A DNA stretch of 64,000 nucleotides from Vesta saturnalis (lineage: Eukaryota; Arthropoda; Insecta; Coleoptera; Lampyridae): contig JARFJB010002472.1 in the NCBI GenBank assembly GCA_036346205.1, forward strand, positions 2,038,501-2,102,500. The letters run 5' to 3'. Of the stretch, positions 34,175-47,369 are shown piece by piece. The notes under the pieces were generated by a model. That model made no database searches. It was not told where the DNA came from and saw only the letters and a list, made by a program, of their open reading frames with translations. Positions within the stretch are counted from its first letter, which is position 1. Each line of letters begins with the position of its first letter. Both the position numbers and the translations under genes were made by a program.

Positions 34175-37014
34175 CTACATTTTTTGCCCAACACGAGGAT
34201 GATTATACCAAATACACAGACTACTTGAAAATTTTTAGTTCAATTAACCTATTTTAATTGTATGTGTTTGTACCACGTATCAATTAAAAGAGCATCACTC
34301 GTCTCTAAATCATAATTGTTGTAGGCTACCTAATTCCTATGTATCATCTACTAATTAAGAGCCGAAGGGGTTTCCTCTGATGGCTGTAGAGTTAAATGCA
34401 ACCTGAGGGTAAAGTTTGAACAATTCCCACATGCGCCCCTGAACAAATGTTGTTTATAGTTGCAAGAGGGAGAGGAGATATTAATGTCGGTAACGGTTTT
34501 ATGTTTTACTCCTACCTCAGAGTAAGCTAATGTCGGGATATAAAAACACCACATTTTCGAATTTTCTACAGCTATTGTTTTATAACTCTTGACGTGGGTC
34601 ATTTTAGTCCTTTATAAATTAAAGATAATTAAATTTTTTGTCAAATGAGTGACTATCTAAACTTTTAAATTAGAATCAGTGATGGTTTAGATTAAGGTCA
34701 AAAAACGTGAATCTGGAGAAAGTTGAGATATAGCGATTTTAAAAAATACCTTGATGTTACAAGATGTACGATCAAGGTAATTTTAACCTGCTTGAAGTGG
34801 TAAACAATGGAAATGAAAGAGCTGGAGAACACTGTAGGAGTTTTAAAAAATATTGATGCATCCACTGAAGAAGTAGACGCTGCAGAATACCTATGCGCTA
34901 TCTTTAGGGGGAAGCTCTTGCGAAAGACAGAGGCAATCGTATTCAAGTACAGTAAATAACCTGTGCGGAACCTTTGATGGAATTCTTCATTGATGATGTT
35001 ATCGGCCAATGTAATAAAATTTTGTATTACTTCCTACAGTAGTACTTATACACCAAGATAGAGAACAATTTTCTTAGTCGAAATGTAATAAGGGTAGGTT
35101 AAGACAGTCTTCTTGCCCAAGGTTTGTATATTAGTTTGTTTACTACTGGCACATTTACATTCTATATAATATGTGAATATGCTAATAAGACAATAAGCTT
35201 TACTTCAAACCATGTATGAATTTCCATTAAACACAACAAAGTCGTTGGCTATGACGTTTTGATGTTTCGATTTGGTGATATTTTTATATTCACGATATTT
35301 TCGCGTATTTAAACCATTTTACATAAAAATTAAGGACATTAATTTTAAGTAGGTGCTCCTCTAAAAATTTTTGGGGCATAATATATACCGCAAGTAGGCT
35401 AACTATTACAACCAGATCCTCCTTTTCGTTAGGTATACCTAGTGGTATTTTTTCTATCTATTTTCAACGATCATGCCATTTCTATGAAATTACCATTACT
35501 ACATGGACGAGCAACGGTAACCTTAGAGGTTACCGTCTGAAGAACATAACAAACACTAATGTACAGTACGTAATCTTTGGACTATTCAAGTGAAAAAGTA
35601 GACCTCATGAATTTCTAGAGAAGTACCTACAAGAAATTGACGTCTTTTAACACGTATTTAATAGGAATGGTTAATCATCTGCTAAATATTGTAAACTATA
35701 AAATGTCACGAAATATAAACATCAAAAGGTTACAGACCATCCTTATGTTGTGTTTAATTATAATGTCGTTTGAACTTTTTGTCTGATGTTCAAAAATTCC
35801 AAAGTAAATGTGCGTTTAGTGAATAATACATAAGACATGGTAAAGAAAACTGTTAGCCTCGTATCCTTATTACACCTCCGGCTATTAAAATTCCTTTTTT
35901 TATTTTGATGTATGATTACTATTTTCATTCCTTATACTTCAGGTGTGTCGCTATTAAGACATCTTTAGCATAGAGCAGCATTTACTGAGATAGATCAGTA
36001 TTTCACGTGCCTGATTAATCTCCTTTTCATTCCAGCTCCTCTAACTGAAGATCTATTCTAGATGACAGAAATCTAGACAAGTCTGAATATTAACTACGAT
36101 TTGCGATCTGCGCCCCCCAAAAAAAAAAGAACTGAACGCTTTACTTTATCGATGTTACACCACGCACGCTCACTTTGAGTTTACGATTGTACTTACTGTC
36201 AGATGAGCGAGAAGACTTCAATGGCAGATGGCAGTAACAAGGAACGCATTTAATTCGTCGACTTAAAACTATAGCACTCGGTACAATCAAAATTAATTCA
36301 TTTAAACAGAGTTAATTTTAACCGTCTTTAAAGTTTACTTATCCCAGGTAAACAAAATGAACAGAAAAATTCGTTGTAAAGAAAAAAAATTGGCGATTTT
36401 ACTCAAACAGGCTTCACGTTCTGCGAATTTCAAGTGCAACTCAATTTTTTCAAAACTTGACCTTGGTGAATAAATATTCAACGGGTTCGAATGAATTTAC
36501 TAGAAAATAGATTGAAAATGTATTGTATTTTATTAATAGCAGTAAAATTAATTCGAAAATTAAAATGTGATGTGATTATTACAGCAATGTAGCCGATTAT
36601 TACCCATTATCAAGTATAAAATATATAATTTAATGTAACTAGTAACTTAATAATTAAGAGTTAGTAAAGGAAAGTATATAAGTAAAACCTTCATCAACGC
36701 ACGAAATATCTCAGGCGGGAATCTCCTTTGATTTATACGCAAATCATGTTGCATATCTGTTGTTATCGGGATAAACCTTGAGCGTATACAAAAACATCCT
36801 GTCTATTACGCGGTAAATATACCCTGAATTCATTGTTAACTAACTGGTACTTTTCCATATGGAACAGTTGCAGTGCTTTACATTTATGTCCACTTACAAT
36901 TTATTTTGATTTTTTTATTACATAGAATTGCATATTTATTTTATAGAAAGCATTACATTGCAATTATATTGTTTTGTTGACATCTTATTTCAAAATAAAT
37001 TATTTAAATTTTTT
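34175..37014. other. No gene recognised
   Basis: AT-rich DNA. The open frames at 34,351-34,602 and 34,698-35,009 (minus) have no recognisable domain. No repeat or RNA gene was seen. Confidence 0.4.
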
Positions 37015-37114
37015 TGCAGAAGTATAAACAAAGACAGAAATTATATATAGAATTATTTAATACAACTCCGCTCCCTCTCCTTTTCATGACTATGGAAGTA
37101 CGTTGTATTATGTA

Positions 37115-37345
37115 TGTAAGGCCCCCCTGGAAGGCGATATTTAAAAAATGTTTATGCAAGAAACCTTCGCGGGAGTGTACTCTACAATTTATTATGGCGA
37201 TCCGATGAATAGTGTGGTATGCATATGAGGCCCCGCTCCTGGGGGCCCGATATTTAAAATTCTTTATGCCTATATCCTTCGCGCAAGCGCAAGGAATAAT
37301 TTATCAAAGTCTTATCCCAATCGGATGAACGGTACGGCAGCGCAT
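37115..37345 (+). repeat. Two diverged copies of a ~110-bp repeat
   Basis: GGCGATATTTAAAAAATGTTTATGC...CCTTCGCG...ATCCGATGAA is followed by CCCGATATTTAAAATTCTTTATGC...CCTTCGCG...ATCGGATGAACGG. The order of blocks is the same. Such sequence is common in degenerate tails of insect retroelements; the family is not determined. Confidence 0.5.
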
Positions 37346-37679
37346 AAAATACGAATAAACAAAAATTTATAGACTGAACATACATACTCTATTACCACCG
37401 TTTGCGCTTTTATTGCCCACTTCTCAGTATACGTACCGAGTCATTCCTTTGCCATTGGCACTGTTTAGCTCGGCTTATCTGCAAATACCTACAAGCAGGT
37501 TGCATTCTAAGAAAACTAGGAACCGTTTTGGGTTTACGTCAACATGTACTTATGACACGGCAAGATTAAGGTAACCACTAACATTAGCTGTCTTAATAAC
37601 TATCATACGATGGCTTATAGGCAGCGTTATACACTTATACAGTATAAGTTCTCCAATGCTACTAAAGTCGTGAAATTTC

Positions 37680-37740
37680 CATTCGATAGTAAATTCATTC
37701 GATAGTAAATTCATTCGATAGTGAATTCATTCGACAGCCT
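37680..37740 (+). repeat. 16-bp tandem repeat, four units
   Basis: ATTCGATAGTAAATTC is repeated about four times, the later units with G for A or CAG for TAG. Single looser copies (TTCGATAGTG, TTAGATAGTA) follow to 37,790. Confidence 0.8.
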
Positions 37741-37799
37741 TTTTTTTCAACAAGAGTAATTTATTCGATAGTGTTTTTCATTAGATAGTACCCAACACT

Positions 37800-38298
37800 A
37801 ATTCTAAGTGAGAGAAATGCATCTTTATACGCGAGAGATCAGTTAGATCAATGAGCGTACGTTAGTACCCGAGTGGGACACTTTCCACAAGGTTCATAAT
37901 AGCATTTCGCTTACATGTAATATACGACGATTTATCTTACAGGTGCATCGAAGAAATCAATTTCTCTCAAACAAATACCTAATAAAAATTGTATCTTCGT
38001 ATGTATCATTTATCGTAGTTACCAACGATTGAAATAAACAATTCATGATTTTTTCACAATTTTCATTGGTTTGCACGAAATTTATAAAAATGAATTTCAA
38101 TTACAACTGACAGGTATCAACCCTACTCACTCGGGATTACTTTTGCTCACTTGTGAATAATATTTAATTTCTGTCACCGAAAACAATTTTTTAAGGAGCC
38201 TCAATAACTACACCTGTAAGATAAAAATATCTTTCTCTCAGCTTGGTAATACTTTCCTCGACTTTCTGCCAAACAGTAGCTGTTCGTAATATTCCAAA
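37800..38298. other. No gene; probable 5' flank of the mariner relic
   Basis: AT-rich sequence upstream of the mariner pseudogene. Terminal inverted repeats were not resolved. Confidence 0.3.
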
Positions 38299-39311
38299 AT
38301 GGAAAAAAATATTCAACAAAGATTTTGCTTGAAATTTTGTATTCTCAACTAAATATCTTCTTCCGGTACATTGAAAATGCTACAAAAATCCTGCAGAGAC
38401 CCTGGTCTCTCGAAAACAGGAGCATACGAGTGGTATTCGGTATTCAAAAAAGGTCTCAAAGAAGTTGAAGATGTACCGCTCTTCGATATCGATGGCCGAT
38501 GATAACGTCGAAAAAGATAAAAAAATCATGAAAATCGTCATGCAAGCTTAAGAGGGATAGCTGGTGAGCTCAATATTGCATATGGATCGGTACAGCACGT
38601 TATGGTGAATATTTAGAACATGAAACGCGTTGCAGCACGACTGATGTCAAAAGACCTAGATTACGTTCACGAATATTTACGAAAAGCGGTAATCCAGGAG
38701 ATGATTTCGGAAGTAACACGATCCAATGATAAAATGCATAATTACCGATGACGAAACATAGCTTTACCAACATGATATCGAAACGCGCTATGAAAATGAT
38801 CCAAAACCGAAAAAACCGCGTCAAAAGTCGATCAAAAATCATTATGCTCACAGTTATCGAGGCTTTGTTCATTATAAGTAACATGGTAATGGGTCAAATA
38901 GTGATAAGGAGTATTACTTAGCCGTAATCAGGCACGAGAGATGCTGTGCGAAGAACACGGCCAGAATTATTCAAATACAACTCTTGGATTTTGCACCATG
39001 ATAACGCTCCCTTTCACAAAAGACGCATTGTGGCCGACTATTTGAGAAGACACGCAAAATACCATCCAACAAGCGTGTTTTCCAGATATGACACCCACTT
39101 TTTTCTGTTATCAAAACTTAAATTACTGCTTTGTGGAAAGAGATTTTAGAGCATTTTTGAACTCAAAGGAAAATCGATGGGGGAATTGAAAGACATCCCT
39201 TCATCGGACTATTACAAGTGTATGGGTGAATGGGTTAAGCGTTGGCGTCTGTGCAACGTTTCAAATGAATGCTATTTTGAAGCCAATAAAATAAATGTAC
39301 CCAAAAATTAG
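38299..39311 (+). pseudogene. mariner (DD34D-type) transposase relic
   Basis: Reading through frames from an ATG at 38,299 gives MEKNIQQRFCLKFCIFN, LSKTGAYEWYSVFKKGL, SLRGIAGELNIAYGSVQHV and MKRVAARLMSKDLDYVHEYL, the HTH part of a mariner transposase. Next come IITDDET (first Asp), PKPKKPRQKS, RGFVHYK, KEYYLAVIR, SWILHHDNAPFHK (second Asp near 38,995) and SKLKLLLCGKRF. The third catalytic motif, normally SPDLAPxDF, is mutated to SRYDTHF. The C-terminal YYKCMGEWVKRW lies near 39,215. It has many stops and frameshifts and is long inactive. It is a different mariner lineage from the DD41D copies. Confidence 0.85.
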
Positions 39312-39576
39312 CAAACAAAAAATTTTTTTTTACCAATTCATAGTGTATTATTCTTCATGCGGGCACCGAGAACACCTTTAGTCTTAGTGATAACATGTGT
39401 TTCTAAATCAAGTGGGGATTGTCATAGAGAGATGGATTAAAATAATTTATTGCACTAGATTGAAAATAAATTATTAATAATATGAAAATGTAAACTTTCA
39501 TCATTATTACACATAATAAAATACTTATCTTTTTTTGGGTTTTTAAATGGTGTAGTTTATATTATACAATGTAAAC

Positions 39577-39608
39577 GTTTCGATAACGCTTACAGTTATC
39601 TTCGTCAG
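39577..39608 (-). ncRNA. Hammerhead-like core, left arm of Penelope copy 2
   Basis: On the minus strand CTGACGA is followed, after one A, by a perfect stem (GATAAC / GTTATC) and GAAAC. This is the same layout, with one extra base before the stem, as in Penelope copy 1. Stems I and III are not clear. Confidence 0.45.
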
Positions 39609-40193
39609 TAGTAAATTATCTATTAAAATTGTTAAAGATGTTGAAACAATTTTGTCAAAGTTAAAAAATTAAAACATAAACATCAGCCTGCTATTAATAT
39701 AGCAGTTTCAGAAACGTATAAACCAACTATAGAATTCAATTTTAATAAAGAATAACTAGATCATTAAAAATATTGTTAAACTGTCTTAAAGATGACAAAT
39801 CAGAACAACCTCTAACGGTCGAAGGCTAACAATTAAAAAACAAATTTAACAAAATTTAATCAAGTTATTATGTAAGTGTAAAGTTTAATTCTTCAATTTG
39901 AAATTGATAGAAGCATTCCCAAATATAAACATGACATCAATTAAAATAATCCTGTTAAATCTATCAAAGTAATAGTTTTGTGAATAAGTGCAAGTGTTAT
40001 TTAACAATGAAAAGCATAATGTAGAACGTTTTATGTAATTTATTTTTTTTTTATTTTAATTTTAATTTCAAGCACTTATGTCAAATTATAGTAATGTGGT
40101 AATTTAACATATAATTGGTAAAGCATTTACTTCAAAGTCTAGAAAAAAACAGCAAAAACCTAGACATACGAAAAGTCAAAATTAAAACCAAAA

Positions 40194-40532
40194 TCAAGGC
40201 GTAAAATCATTAGGGTGTTTATATATCTCAACAGCTTTACGTTGTAAACGAACATAATAATGAGCTTGTCTTGACCATATTTCCGTATTGTCAAATTGAA
40301 TATCATGATTTAGATTATTTAAGGCATGGTCAGCTACCACAGACTTCTGTGATTGACCTAATCCACAAAATCTCATACGTTCTTTACGTCTTGTATCAAA
40401 GCTACGTTTTGTAGTTCCAATGTATACTTTTCCACATGAACAAGAGAACTTATACACTCCGGAAGATGATAGTGGGTTTGAAACGTCTTTAGGTGATCTT
40501 AAATGTTCTTTAATTTTTCGTTTTAATGCCAT
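40194..40532 (-). pseudogene. GIY-YIG endonuclease domain of a Penelope-like element
   Basis: An open frame of 112 residues has GVYKFSCSCGKVYIGTTKR near residues 26-44 (the GIY-YIG type core with its preceding Cys residues), then SFDTRRKER, VADHALNNLNH and RKAVEIYKHPNDF, a typical C-terminus of Penelope-like proteins. The start is internal, since the reverse transcriptase that should precede it is absent. The frame itself is uninterrupted. In full elements this domain nicks the target DNA. Confidence 0.85.
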
Positions 40533-40720
40533 ATTTAATTAGGATTTATTCAAATCTATCTGCAACGATCTAGTTATTCTTTACTAAAATTGAATTCTAT
40601 AGTTGGCTTTTTATACGTTTCGCAAACGGTTATATTAATAGCAGGCTTATGTTTATGTTTAATTTTTCAACTTTAACAAAATTGTTTCAGCATCTTGAGC
40701 AATTTTAAAAGTTATTACTA

Positions 40721-40752
40721 CTGATCAAGATAACTATAAGTGTTATCGAAAC
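40721..40752 (+). ncRNA. Hammerhead-like core, right arm, with core mutation
   Basis: CTGATCA, then AGATAAC...GTTATC and GAAAC. The stem is kept, but CTGANGA has become CTGATCA, so this copy should be non-functional if the motif is a ribozyme. Confidence 0.4.
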
Positions 40753-40805
40753 GTTTAGATTGTATAATATGCAAATACACCATTAAAAACCCCAAAAAAG
40801 ATAAG

Positions 40806-43140
40806 TAAATTATTAATAAGTTTAAAGGGCCAGCTGTTGTAGTTGACAACGCGTCATTATAATACATACCTCTACAAAGTGTGGCGATACCAGGGTCACT
40901 TACCTATCATAATAGTTTGTTCTGTAATCACGCTTAGGTTGCAAAATATTGACTATTTAAGTATCTACAAGGTGTAGGATGCTATCAGTTTAGAAGTACC
41001 TGATTCGTTCATAATTTAAAGTAAACAGTCGAATATTATCGACAGTTCTAATAAAATTTTAATTGAATCTCCTAATGAATATCTGTGTAATTTTAAATTG
41101 TAGCATTATGAGAAGGAAATAATTTTTCAGGGCCGTTATTTTTTATCGAATTATATTTCCCTTATCTTAATAGTGAAGATAAAATACAGAAATGAACGAT
41201 ATCCTTGAAGAAGTATTAAATAACAGTGGATACAATAACATCGAACGCACACAACATTGCGCTGGATTGCAGTGATTACTGCACACAACGCATATTTGTC
41301 TACTGATGTTGCTTTTTTTTTTTTTTTAATAGAAAGCGTTTTTTGAGATAGGTTTTTTAAAACGGTCATGTATTTGATAAAACTAATTTTTACATTTTTA
41401 TGTAAATGACATAATAGTGCAATATTGATAATTATAAAAAAATATATTCGTTGGGATACATGAAATTTGCATTCTTCGTCTATTTTCCCGTCTTTACAGA
41501 TTTGTTTTCTATTTGTTTATAATATAGTTTCCTTCCATTTGTAAGTTGTTCATTATAAGGGAATTTTTACTTAAAATTCAAACTCAATGTTATTGTTATT
41601 ATCATGTTTACTAAAACTTACATCTGCAGTAGGCATGTACTAAGTATTGTATGATTTGTATTGAATTCAGTCGAACACCTTTGCAACATCAAAACAACAC
41701 AATTATTTTTAAAGGTTCCAAGAGCAACAGTGGAGTCTCGATCAGGCGGTAAAATCTATCTTGTCTACTCAACAATTTTTCTTGCCTAAAATCTTAAACG
41801 TGTACGTGTTATCTTATACATGATCACAGAACCTGGAGTTCTGGGAAGAACTCAAAAAAATCACATGCTATGAAAAGAAAGTTAGTCGTAGGTAAGTGGC
41901 ATAACAGTTCACCAGAAACGGGTCAAAGTGCGTATGCGCACACGCCAACTATACATTCAATATTTTAATCTAGTTTATTAGAAACTCTGTACGTATGTGA
42001 AATGTAAAGGCAATTCACGAAAAAACCGATGCACGTTATAAATGTATTTAGCTAGTTCCAACAAATTATTTATGTAACTATTTCGTATGCCCCCATGACT
42101 CAAAAGGAGAAACAATCTGGAACGTTGGGACTACTTACACAAATTAACGACGTGCAACTGAACTTACATGAAATTTCTTTTGCAGGGCGGTACCCACTGC
42201 AAAGCAAACGTTGGCTTGGGATATCAAAACAATTCAAATATATGTTTGCTCTGCAAATGATGAATCCCTGGCAGATACTTTTAAATTTTTGGGCAAACCT
42301 AAAAAAATCATCATAGGTGGTGTTTCCGCACCAAACTAATGAAAATAAATTTTTCCCAAGAACAAATACAGAATCTCTTCATACTACTAGTCATGTTGTC
42401 ACCGAATACAAAAAATCAGTGATTAATGTTCGAAATGAAGAACTTCAATGGCTCTCGATGTCTTTTACTCAAATATAGATCTTATCATAAGCAGTATATT
42501 GACATTGTAGTAATGAAAATTATCCCAATTGTCCCACAAACTAAAAAATCTTTTATGGGTTTAGGAGCTTTTTGCAAAAGAACGAAAATCACTGTAACAG
42601 GTGTTTGACAGACATGGAGATAATTAAAGTAAACTTTTTCCAAGAATATTAACTTAAAAACAAAAACTTGAAAATCATTATGGGTGTTGTATTGATGCCA
42701 AATCTCTAAAAGTGATGTTTCACAACTTGGTCCACAAGAAAGAAATTTCAATGAAACTCTTGAAATTTTTTGTTCAAACACAAACAAAGTTGGTGTTTTC
42801 CCGTAGAAAGAGTTAAAAACAAAAATTGGTAGAAATTTATTAGCAATTCATCAAAAATAATCGTAACTTGTATTCACACCAAAATAATGCAAATTCGTAT
42901 TTTTGCATGGTTTGACGAAGATAGGGTAAATAAGTGTTTTCCTAACACAATTGGCATACAAATAAACGAAGTTACAGAAATTACAAGGCCTAGTTAAACA
43001 AATTTTTCTTTGTATTGTAATTACAACAATAGGTTTTCTCAACCAAATTATTTTTTGTAAAAACAGGTTTTAGTAAATTAATTTAAAAGAGCAACTAACA
43101 TACCGAAGCACCAAATTTTAAAATATACCGATCGAAATAC
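40806..43140. other. No gene recognised
   Basis: AT-rich sequence. Parts after about 42,300 resemble very diverged satellite monomers (TTTTTCCCAAGAACAAATAC near 42,350) but are too decayed to assign. Confidence 0.35.
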
Positions 43141-43149
43141 GTCGTCTTG

Positions 43150-45150
43150 GTTTTTGGACCATTGGTAAAACTCATATAGTAGATACAAAATAATGTATTA
43201 TAACCTTAAATCCAATGGACCATAAAAGATATTCAATATGGTGGATTCACATTGATGGCTAATAAGATAAAACCAAAACATTTTACGTCTGTCTATTATA
43301 ACAATGTAACTACACCGTTTCCCAACAGAATCAATCCCTAACAAAAGGCGTAGGATACAGCGAACTCGAACATGTCTGTCTTATCAGATGCCCATTCCTT
43401 ACCTCAACATACTTAATCTATAAATAAACATTGTCAAAATCGTGGGGACAATATGGTGTCCACAACATACAATAACAACCACAACAATTTGGCCACTTTT
43501 TTACACTGTCCCGGAAACAAATATTTGCAATATAGCGCATTCGAAATAGGGTCTAATAAGATAAAATTTGAGTTTCACTGTAAGGCTCGTTTTCCCAACA
43601 AAGTTAGTGTCAAAAGAAAGATTTTTAATATGGCGGACATAAAATGGTGACCAATAGCATAAAATTAGTTTTGTAATCACACCAATACAACCTTCTTTCT
43701 AAGAAAATCGTTACATAATGTAAAGTTTTTCGATATAGGGAATGCAATATGATGTCCAATAAGATAAACCTAAAATTTTGTGTTCCACCACATGTTTCCC
43801 AACAAGGTCAGTCCTAAAATAAAGATTTTTAGTGTAGTGTATACCCAGCATAACACGATGGCTATTTGTTTTCTTATAAATATTTCTTGTACGACGGATA
43901 AAAAATGGTGTTCAATAACATAAAATCAAAACCTCTTGTCTTTTCACATCACAACTATAAGATAACTCCCTTCCGTTCTCAACGACAATGGTGTCCAATA
44001 AAAGAAATGAATTAATATCAATCGAAATGGTCTGCCAAATTATCGAAAGCAGTAGTTACATAAAAAAGTCTATCATTATTAAAATACGCATAAAATCTGG
44101 TAACTCATCTTACCCTAATTTTAGTTGAACTAAGGGCAGCTGTGAAATATGATTTCATACTTAAAACTAGTTAATTTACTTTACATAAGTTCTTTTTTAG
44201 CTGTAGAGGCAATGGGTTTGTCCGTATTCTGAACGAGCTTGAAAAATAAAGCCATAAAATTTCGTTGACCATCAGGATAATGCTTTTGATCGTTTTCAAC
44301 GAAATTTGTAAATAACTAGTGTTTGTACAATTTTAATCCCAAATGAGGACCAACGCCGTAAACCCATCACACTTATTTTTGCATGTAGACAATACATTTG
44401 GTAGCTTCTCCAACAAAATTGGTGGATAAAGTATTTGAGCATCCTTAATTCCACATGATGGCCGGCGATCTACAACAACATAATTTCGTATTGCCAATGC
44501 TGGTAATGAATTTAACGCAATTGGTGAATAAGTAAAGCTTTGAACATCTTTGGTCTGAAATAATGAACAACAGCATAAAACTACATCATTTAGTTGTCCA
44601 TCCAGACAATGCGCTGGGACTCCGTTTATATCTAACCTCCTAAAACCATAAAAACGAAATAACGTTTTGTCCAACAAGGTAATGTGTTTTCCCAACAGCA
44701 TTGGTGCATAAATAAAGATTGTAAGCATCTGTTGCCTAAAACGATGACCGATGTCCTAAAACTATACAATTTTGTCGTTGCTGATGGGGGCAATACGTTT
44801 GGTAACCCTGTCCAACGAAATCTGTCAATAAATAGACTTTGGGAATCTTTGGTTCAAAATAATAAACTTCCCCGTACAAACAACATTTAGTTGCTGTCTA
44901 TCTAGGCAACGAAATGGGCGAATAAAAAAGTGTTCGGACATATTTGGCCCCAAATTGCAACCAACCCCCTAAAACTCTAAGGTTTTTGCCCATCCAGCCA
45001 ATTCGTTTAGGCGTTCTGCCAACGAAATTGACGCATAAATAATATTTTTCGCATCCTTGGCCTAAAATGGTGACTAACGTGCTGACACCATAACATTTCT
45101 TGTTGCCCAACAAGGTAACGTATTTGTTTTTCTGAACAGCATTTGTGAAT
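43150..45150 (+). repeat. Degenerate satellite array, plus orientation
   Basis: Repeated blocks of the form TTTYCCAACAAARTYAGTGY...AAATAAAGATTTTTA and TTTGGTAACCCTGTCCAACG...AATAAATAGACTTTGGGAAT recur every ~120-150 bp. They match in order the better-preserved 118-bp monomers at 53-54.7 kb. This is an old, diverged part of the same family. Confidence 0.5.
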
Positions 45151-46640
45151 AATGTGGCCCCACATGATAATTAGTATCACTAGAACACCGTAAACTGATA
45201 AACAGAAAAAAGAAAACATAGTTTCTCCATTATTATATGTATATCTAAACTGCAGGTCAATAAAATATAACTAGAAAATTTAGTTTTTCTCCTTTAAAAT
45301 TATCTCTTTTCTATTTGTCTAAAATTTGGGCATGATAAAAATCTTGGATTAAAATTGCGATATGTGGTATACTTTCTTCCTCTTCACCAGACATCGTATT
45401 ACTTTTACAGTATTGCTAGATTTTACGTATTAGATAAAAAGTCAAATTTTTGTAATTTGAACGCTAAGGTACCTAAAATATGCAGCAATTATCATACAGC
45501 AAAATCCATGTAGTTTTCTGAAAGTTCAGGTTTCAAGGAATAAAAAGTTTCAGAATGCATTTTTCATTAGGTAACATATTTACAGAGAACATTAAAAAAA
45601 ATTGGTGATATAATATTTACGTCATTTACGATTAAATCTGTGTAACGAATATTCATTTTTAGCGGGAAGGTGATACAAAAGTTTCGTGGAAAATTTAAAG
45701 TTCAAATATTTTAAAAATCGAATGGATAGTTTTTATGATTTCATTTTTTATACTATTATGCAGCGACCGTCTTCATGACGTCTTTACACCATGACCCCTC
45801 ATGTATTGAACACCGGTCTGAAAATAATTCCAAACCTGGTATAATGGATTAAAATCGGTGTTTGGTTTTTACCACTCGGAGAGTGGGAACATCGTTTTTA
45901 GAAGCGTTGGCAGTAAATGTTTCTGTGTTATATAAAACCTAAACAATAACAATGATAATAAGATGCCACTCAACAGATACACATTTCAATCATAAATGAA
46001 ACTCGATTGCATTTTCATACTTACAGAATAAAAATAACTTGCACAATAAAGAATTAAAGTAGAGTTCTTAAAATATGATAGTACCGCATCATGCATTTCA
46101 TTTTTAATTGCGATTATTAAAATTAATACTAAAAAAAGTACATTTTGAGTTACTTCGAAACCGGAACTTTATGTTATATAGAACAAATCCCATCATTCAA
46201 TTCAAAGAATATTTACGCGTATACACTACGTTGAAATCAAATATGTAGATAACATTCAAGAGATGTATTCAGTACAGTAATATACAAAAAACCACATATC
46301 TTGCTATTCTATAGAAAATATAATATACAACCACAAGAACAACGTTACTGTGAGCTTCAAACACTCCAAAACATGTCAATTAAAAAGTATAAAGAGAAGC
46401 ACATCCTGAATACCATAAATGGGTCTACTGCACGTAAAAAACACATCGGATTTTCAATGGTATTGTCCGAAAATTTTCAGTTGTGAAGTTTTTTAGGGTA
46501 AATAGACACCGTAGATGCAAAATGTATATAGGTCTCAAATAGTGTGGCCATGTGTATAGTCGCACTGTTGCGGAATGGCCACAGCATTGAGTCTACACAC
46601 ACATGGCCACGGTAACATAGACAAACAAAAACACACGCAC
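45151..46640. other. No gene recognised
   Basis: AT-rich DNA with many stops and no recognisable repeat or gene. Confidence 0.4.
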
Positions 46641-46649
46641 GCACACAAA

Positions 46650-46935
46650 ATTAACGCGTCAATTTTGATTATCGCTAAAAAAACACTGAATCGCGTGCTG
46701 AACGTTCAGTTAAAAACAAGCGATTTAACTTGGAAGAAAAAAAAATTAATTAAAAAAAGTTGTAAAGCTAAATGGATTATAAACGAAGTTAACTCTCTAA
46801 TTTCGATTGTCTCCAAAAAAAAGCACTTTGCGACTGCTTAAACGTTAAATTAGAATGATTTAACTAACTGATCTTACGTGGAAGAAAAGAAATTAATTAA
46901 GAAAAGTTGTTAAGGTAAATGAGTTATACATGAAA
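46650..46935 (+). repeat. Tandem ~150-bp duplication
   Basis: TTTTGATTATCGCTAAAAAA...GATTTAACTTGGAAGAAAA...AATTAATTAAAAAAAGTTGT is followed about 150 bp later by TTTCGATTGTCTCCAAAAAA...CTTACGTGGAAGAAAAG...AATTAATTAAGAAAAGTTGT. An open frame across the first copy shows no domain. Confidence 0.6.
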
Positions 46936-47139
46936 ATAACATTTCGAACGATTCGTATCAACTTATTATATAAAATTTAATCTCAGTTTATTTACCTAAA
47001 ATATTGAATAAATTTCTCAGTTTATGAAATTAAAATTTTAAGTCCAATATAATATTTTTTTAAAATAAATGGTTTCTTTATTAGTGCTTTTAGATCTTCG
47101 TAGTTGCACAATTTACCTTATTGAAAAAAAATGGTACCT

Positions 47140-47311
47140 ACGCCACTGAGCGGGCAAGTTTGACTACACAATTTATATGTCCATTGTAGCCAAAGTTGCG
47201 TAGGCTATCTTGACGTTTAGTGTAGTGTTAGTTCGGCTACGTAGCCGAACTTGACAGAGTGTAGTCAATGTTGACGTTTTGTATTAGACAATGTAGTTGA
47301 ACTGCGCGTGA

Positions 47312-47314
<3 letters not shown>
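47140..47314. mobile_element. Small palindromic MITE-like element
   Basis: A perfect 20-bp palindrome GTTCGGCTACGTAGCCGAAC lies at 47,231-47,250. Flanking blocks also show imperfect inverted matches (GTTTGACTACACAATTT against the complement of ATTGACTACACTC and AACTACATTGTC). A (TA)n tract abuts the right side. No coding region; borders uncertain. Confidence 0.4.

Positions 47315-47366
<52 letters not shown>
47315..47366. repeat. (TA)n tract
   Basis: About 50 bp of TA directly after the palindromic element. Confidence 0.95.

Positions 47367-47369
<3 letters not shown>

Larger units (their letters stand above)
39524..40805 (-). mobile_element. Penelope-like retroelement copy 2, 5'-truncated, bounded by inverted repeats
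   Basis: The ends 39,524-39,762 and 40,567-40,805 are inverted repeats of about 239 bp with modest divergence. They share AACGTTTCGATAAC, ACAATTTTGT and AGAATTCAATTTTA blocks. Between them the minus strand encodes only a GIY-YIG nuclease remnant, with no reverse transcriptase. Each arm carries a hammerhead-like core. This is the arrangement of a short Penelope-like copy with inverted terminal repeats. Confidence 0.8.

Noticed and set aside
34351..35009. Two minus-strand frames of 83 and 103 codons
   Set aside because: No domain, signal, splice pattern or repeat homology is visible; lengths are unremarkable for AT-rich DNA.
37680..37740. CRISPR-like short repeats
   Set aside because: The 16-bp units are directly adjacent without spacers, and the window is eukaryotic.
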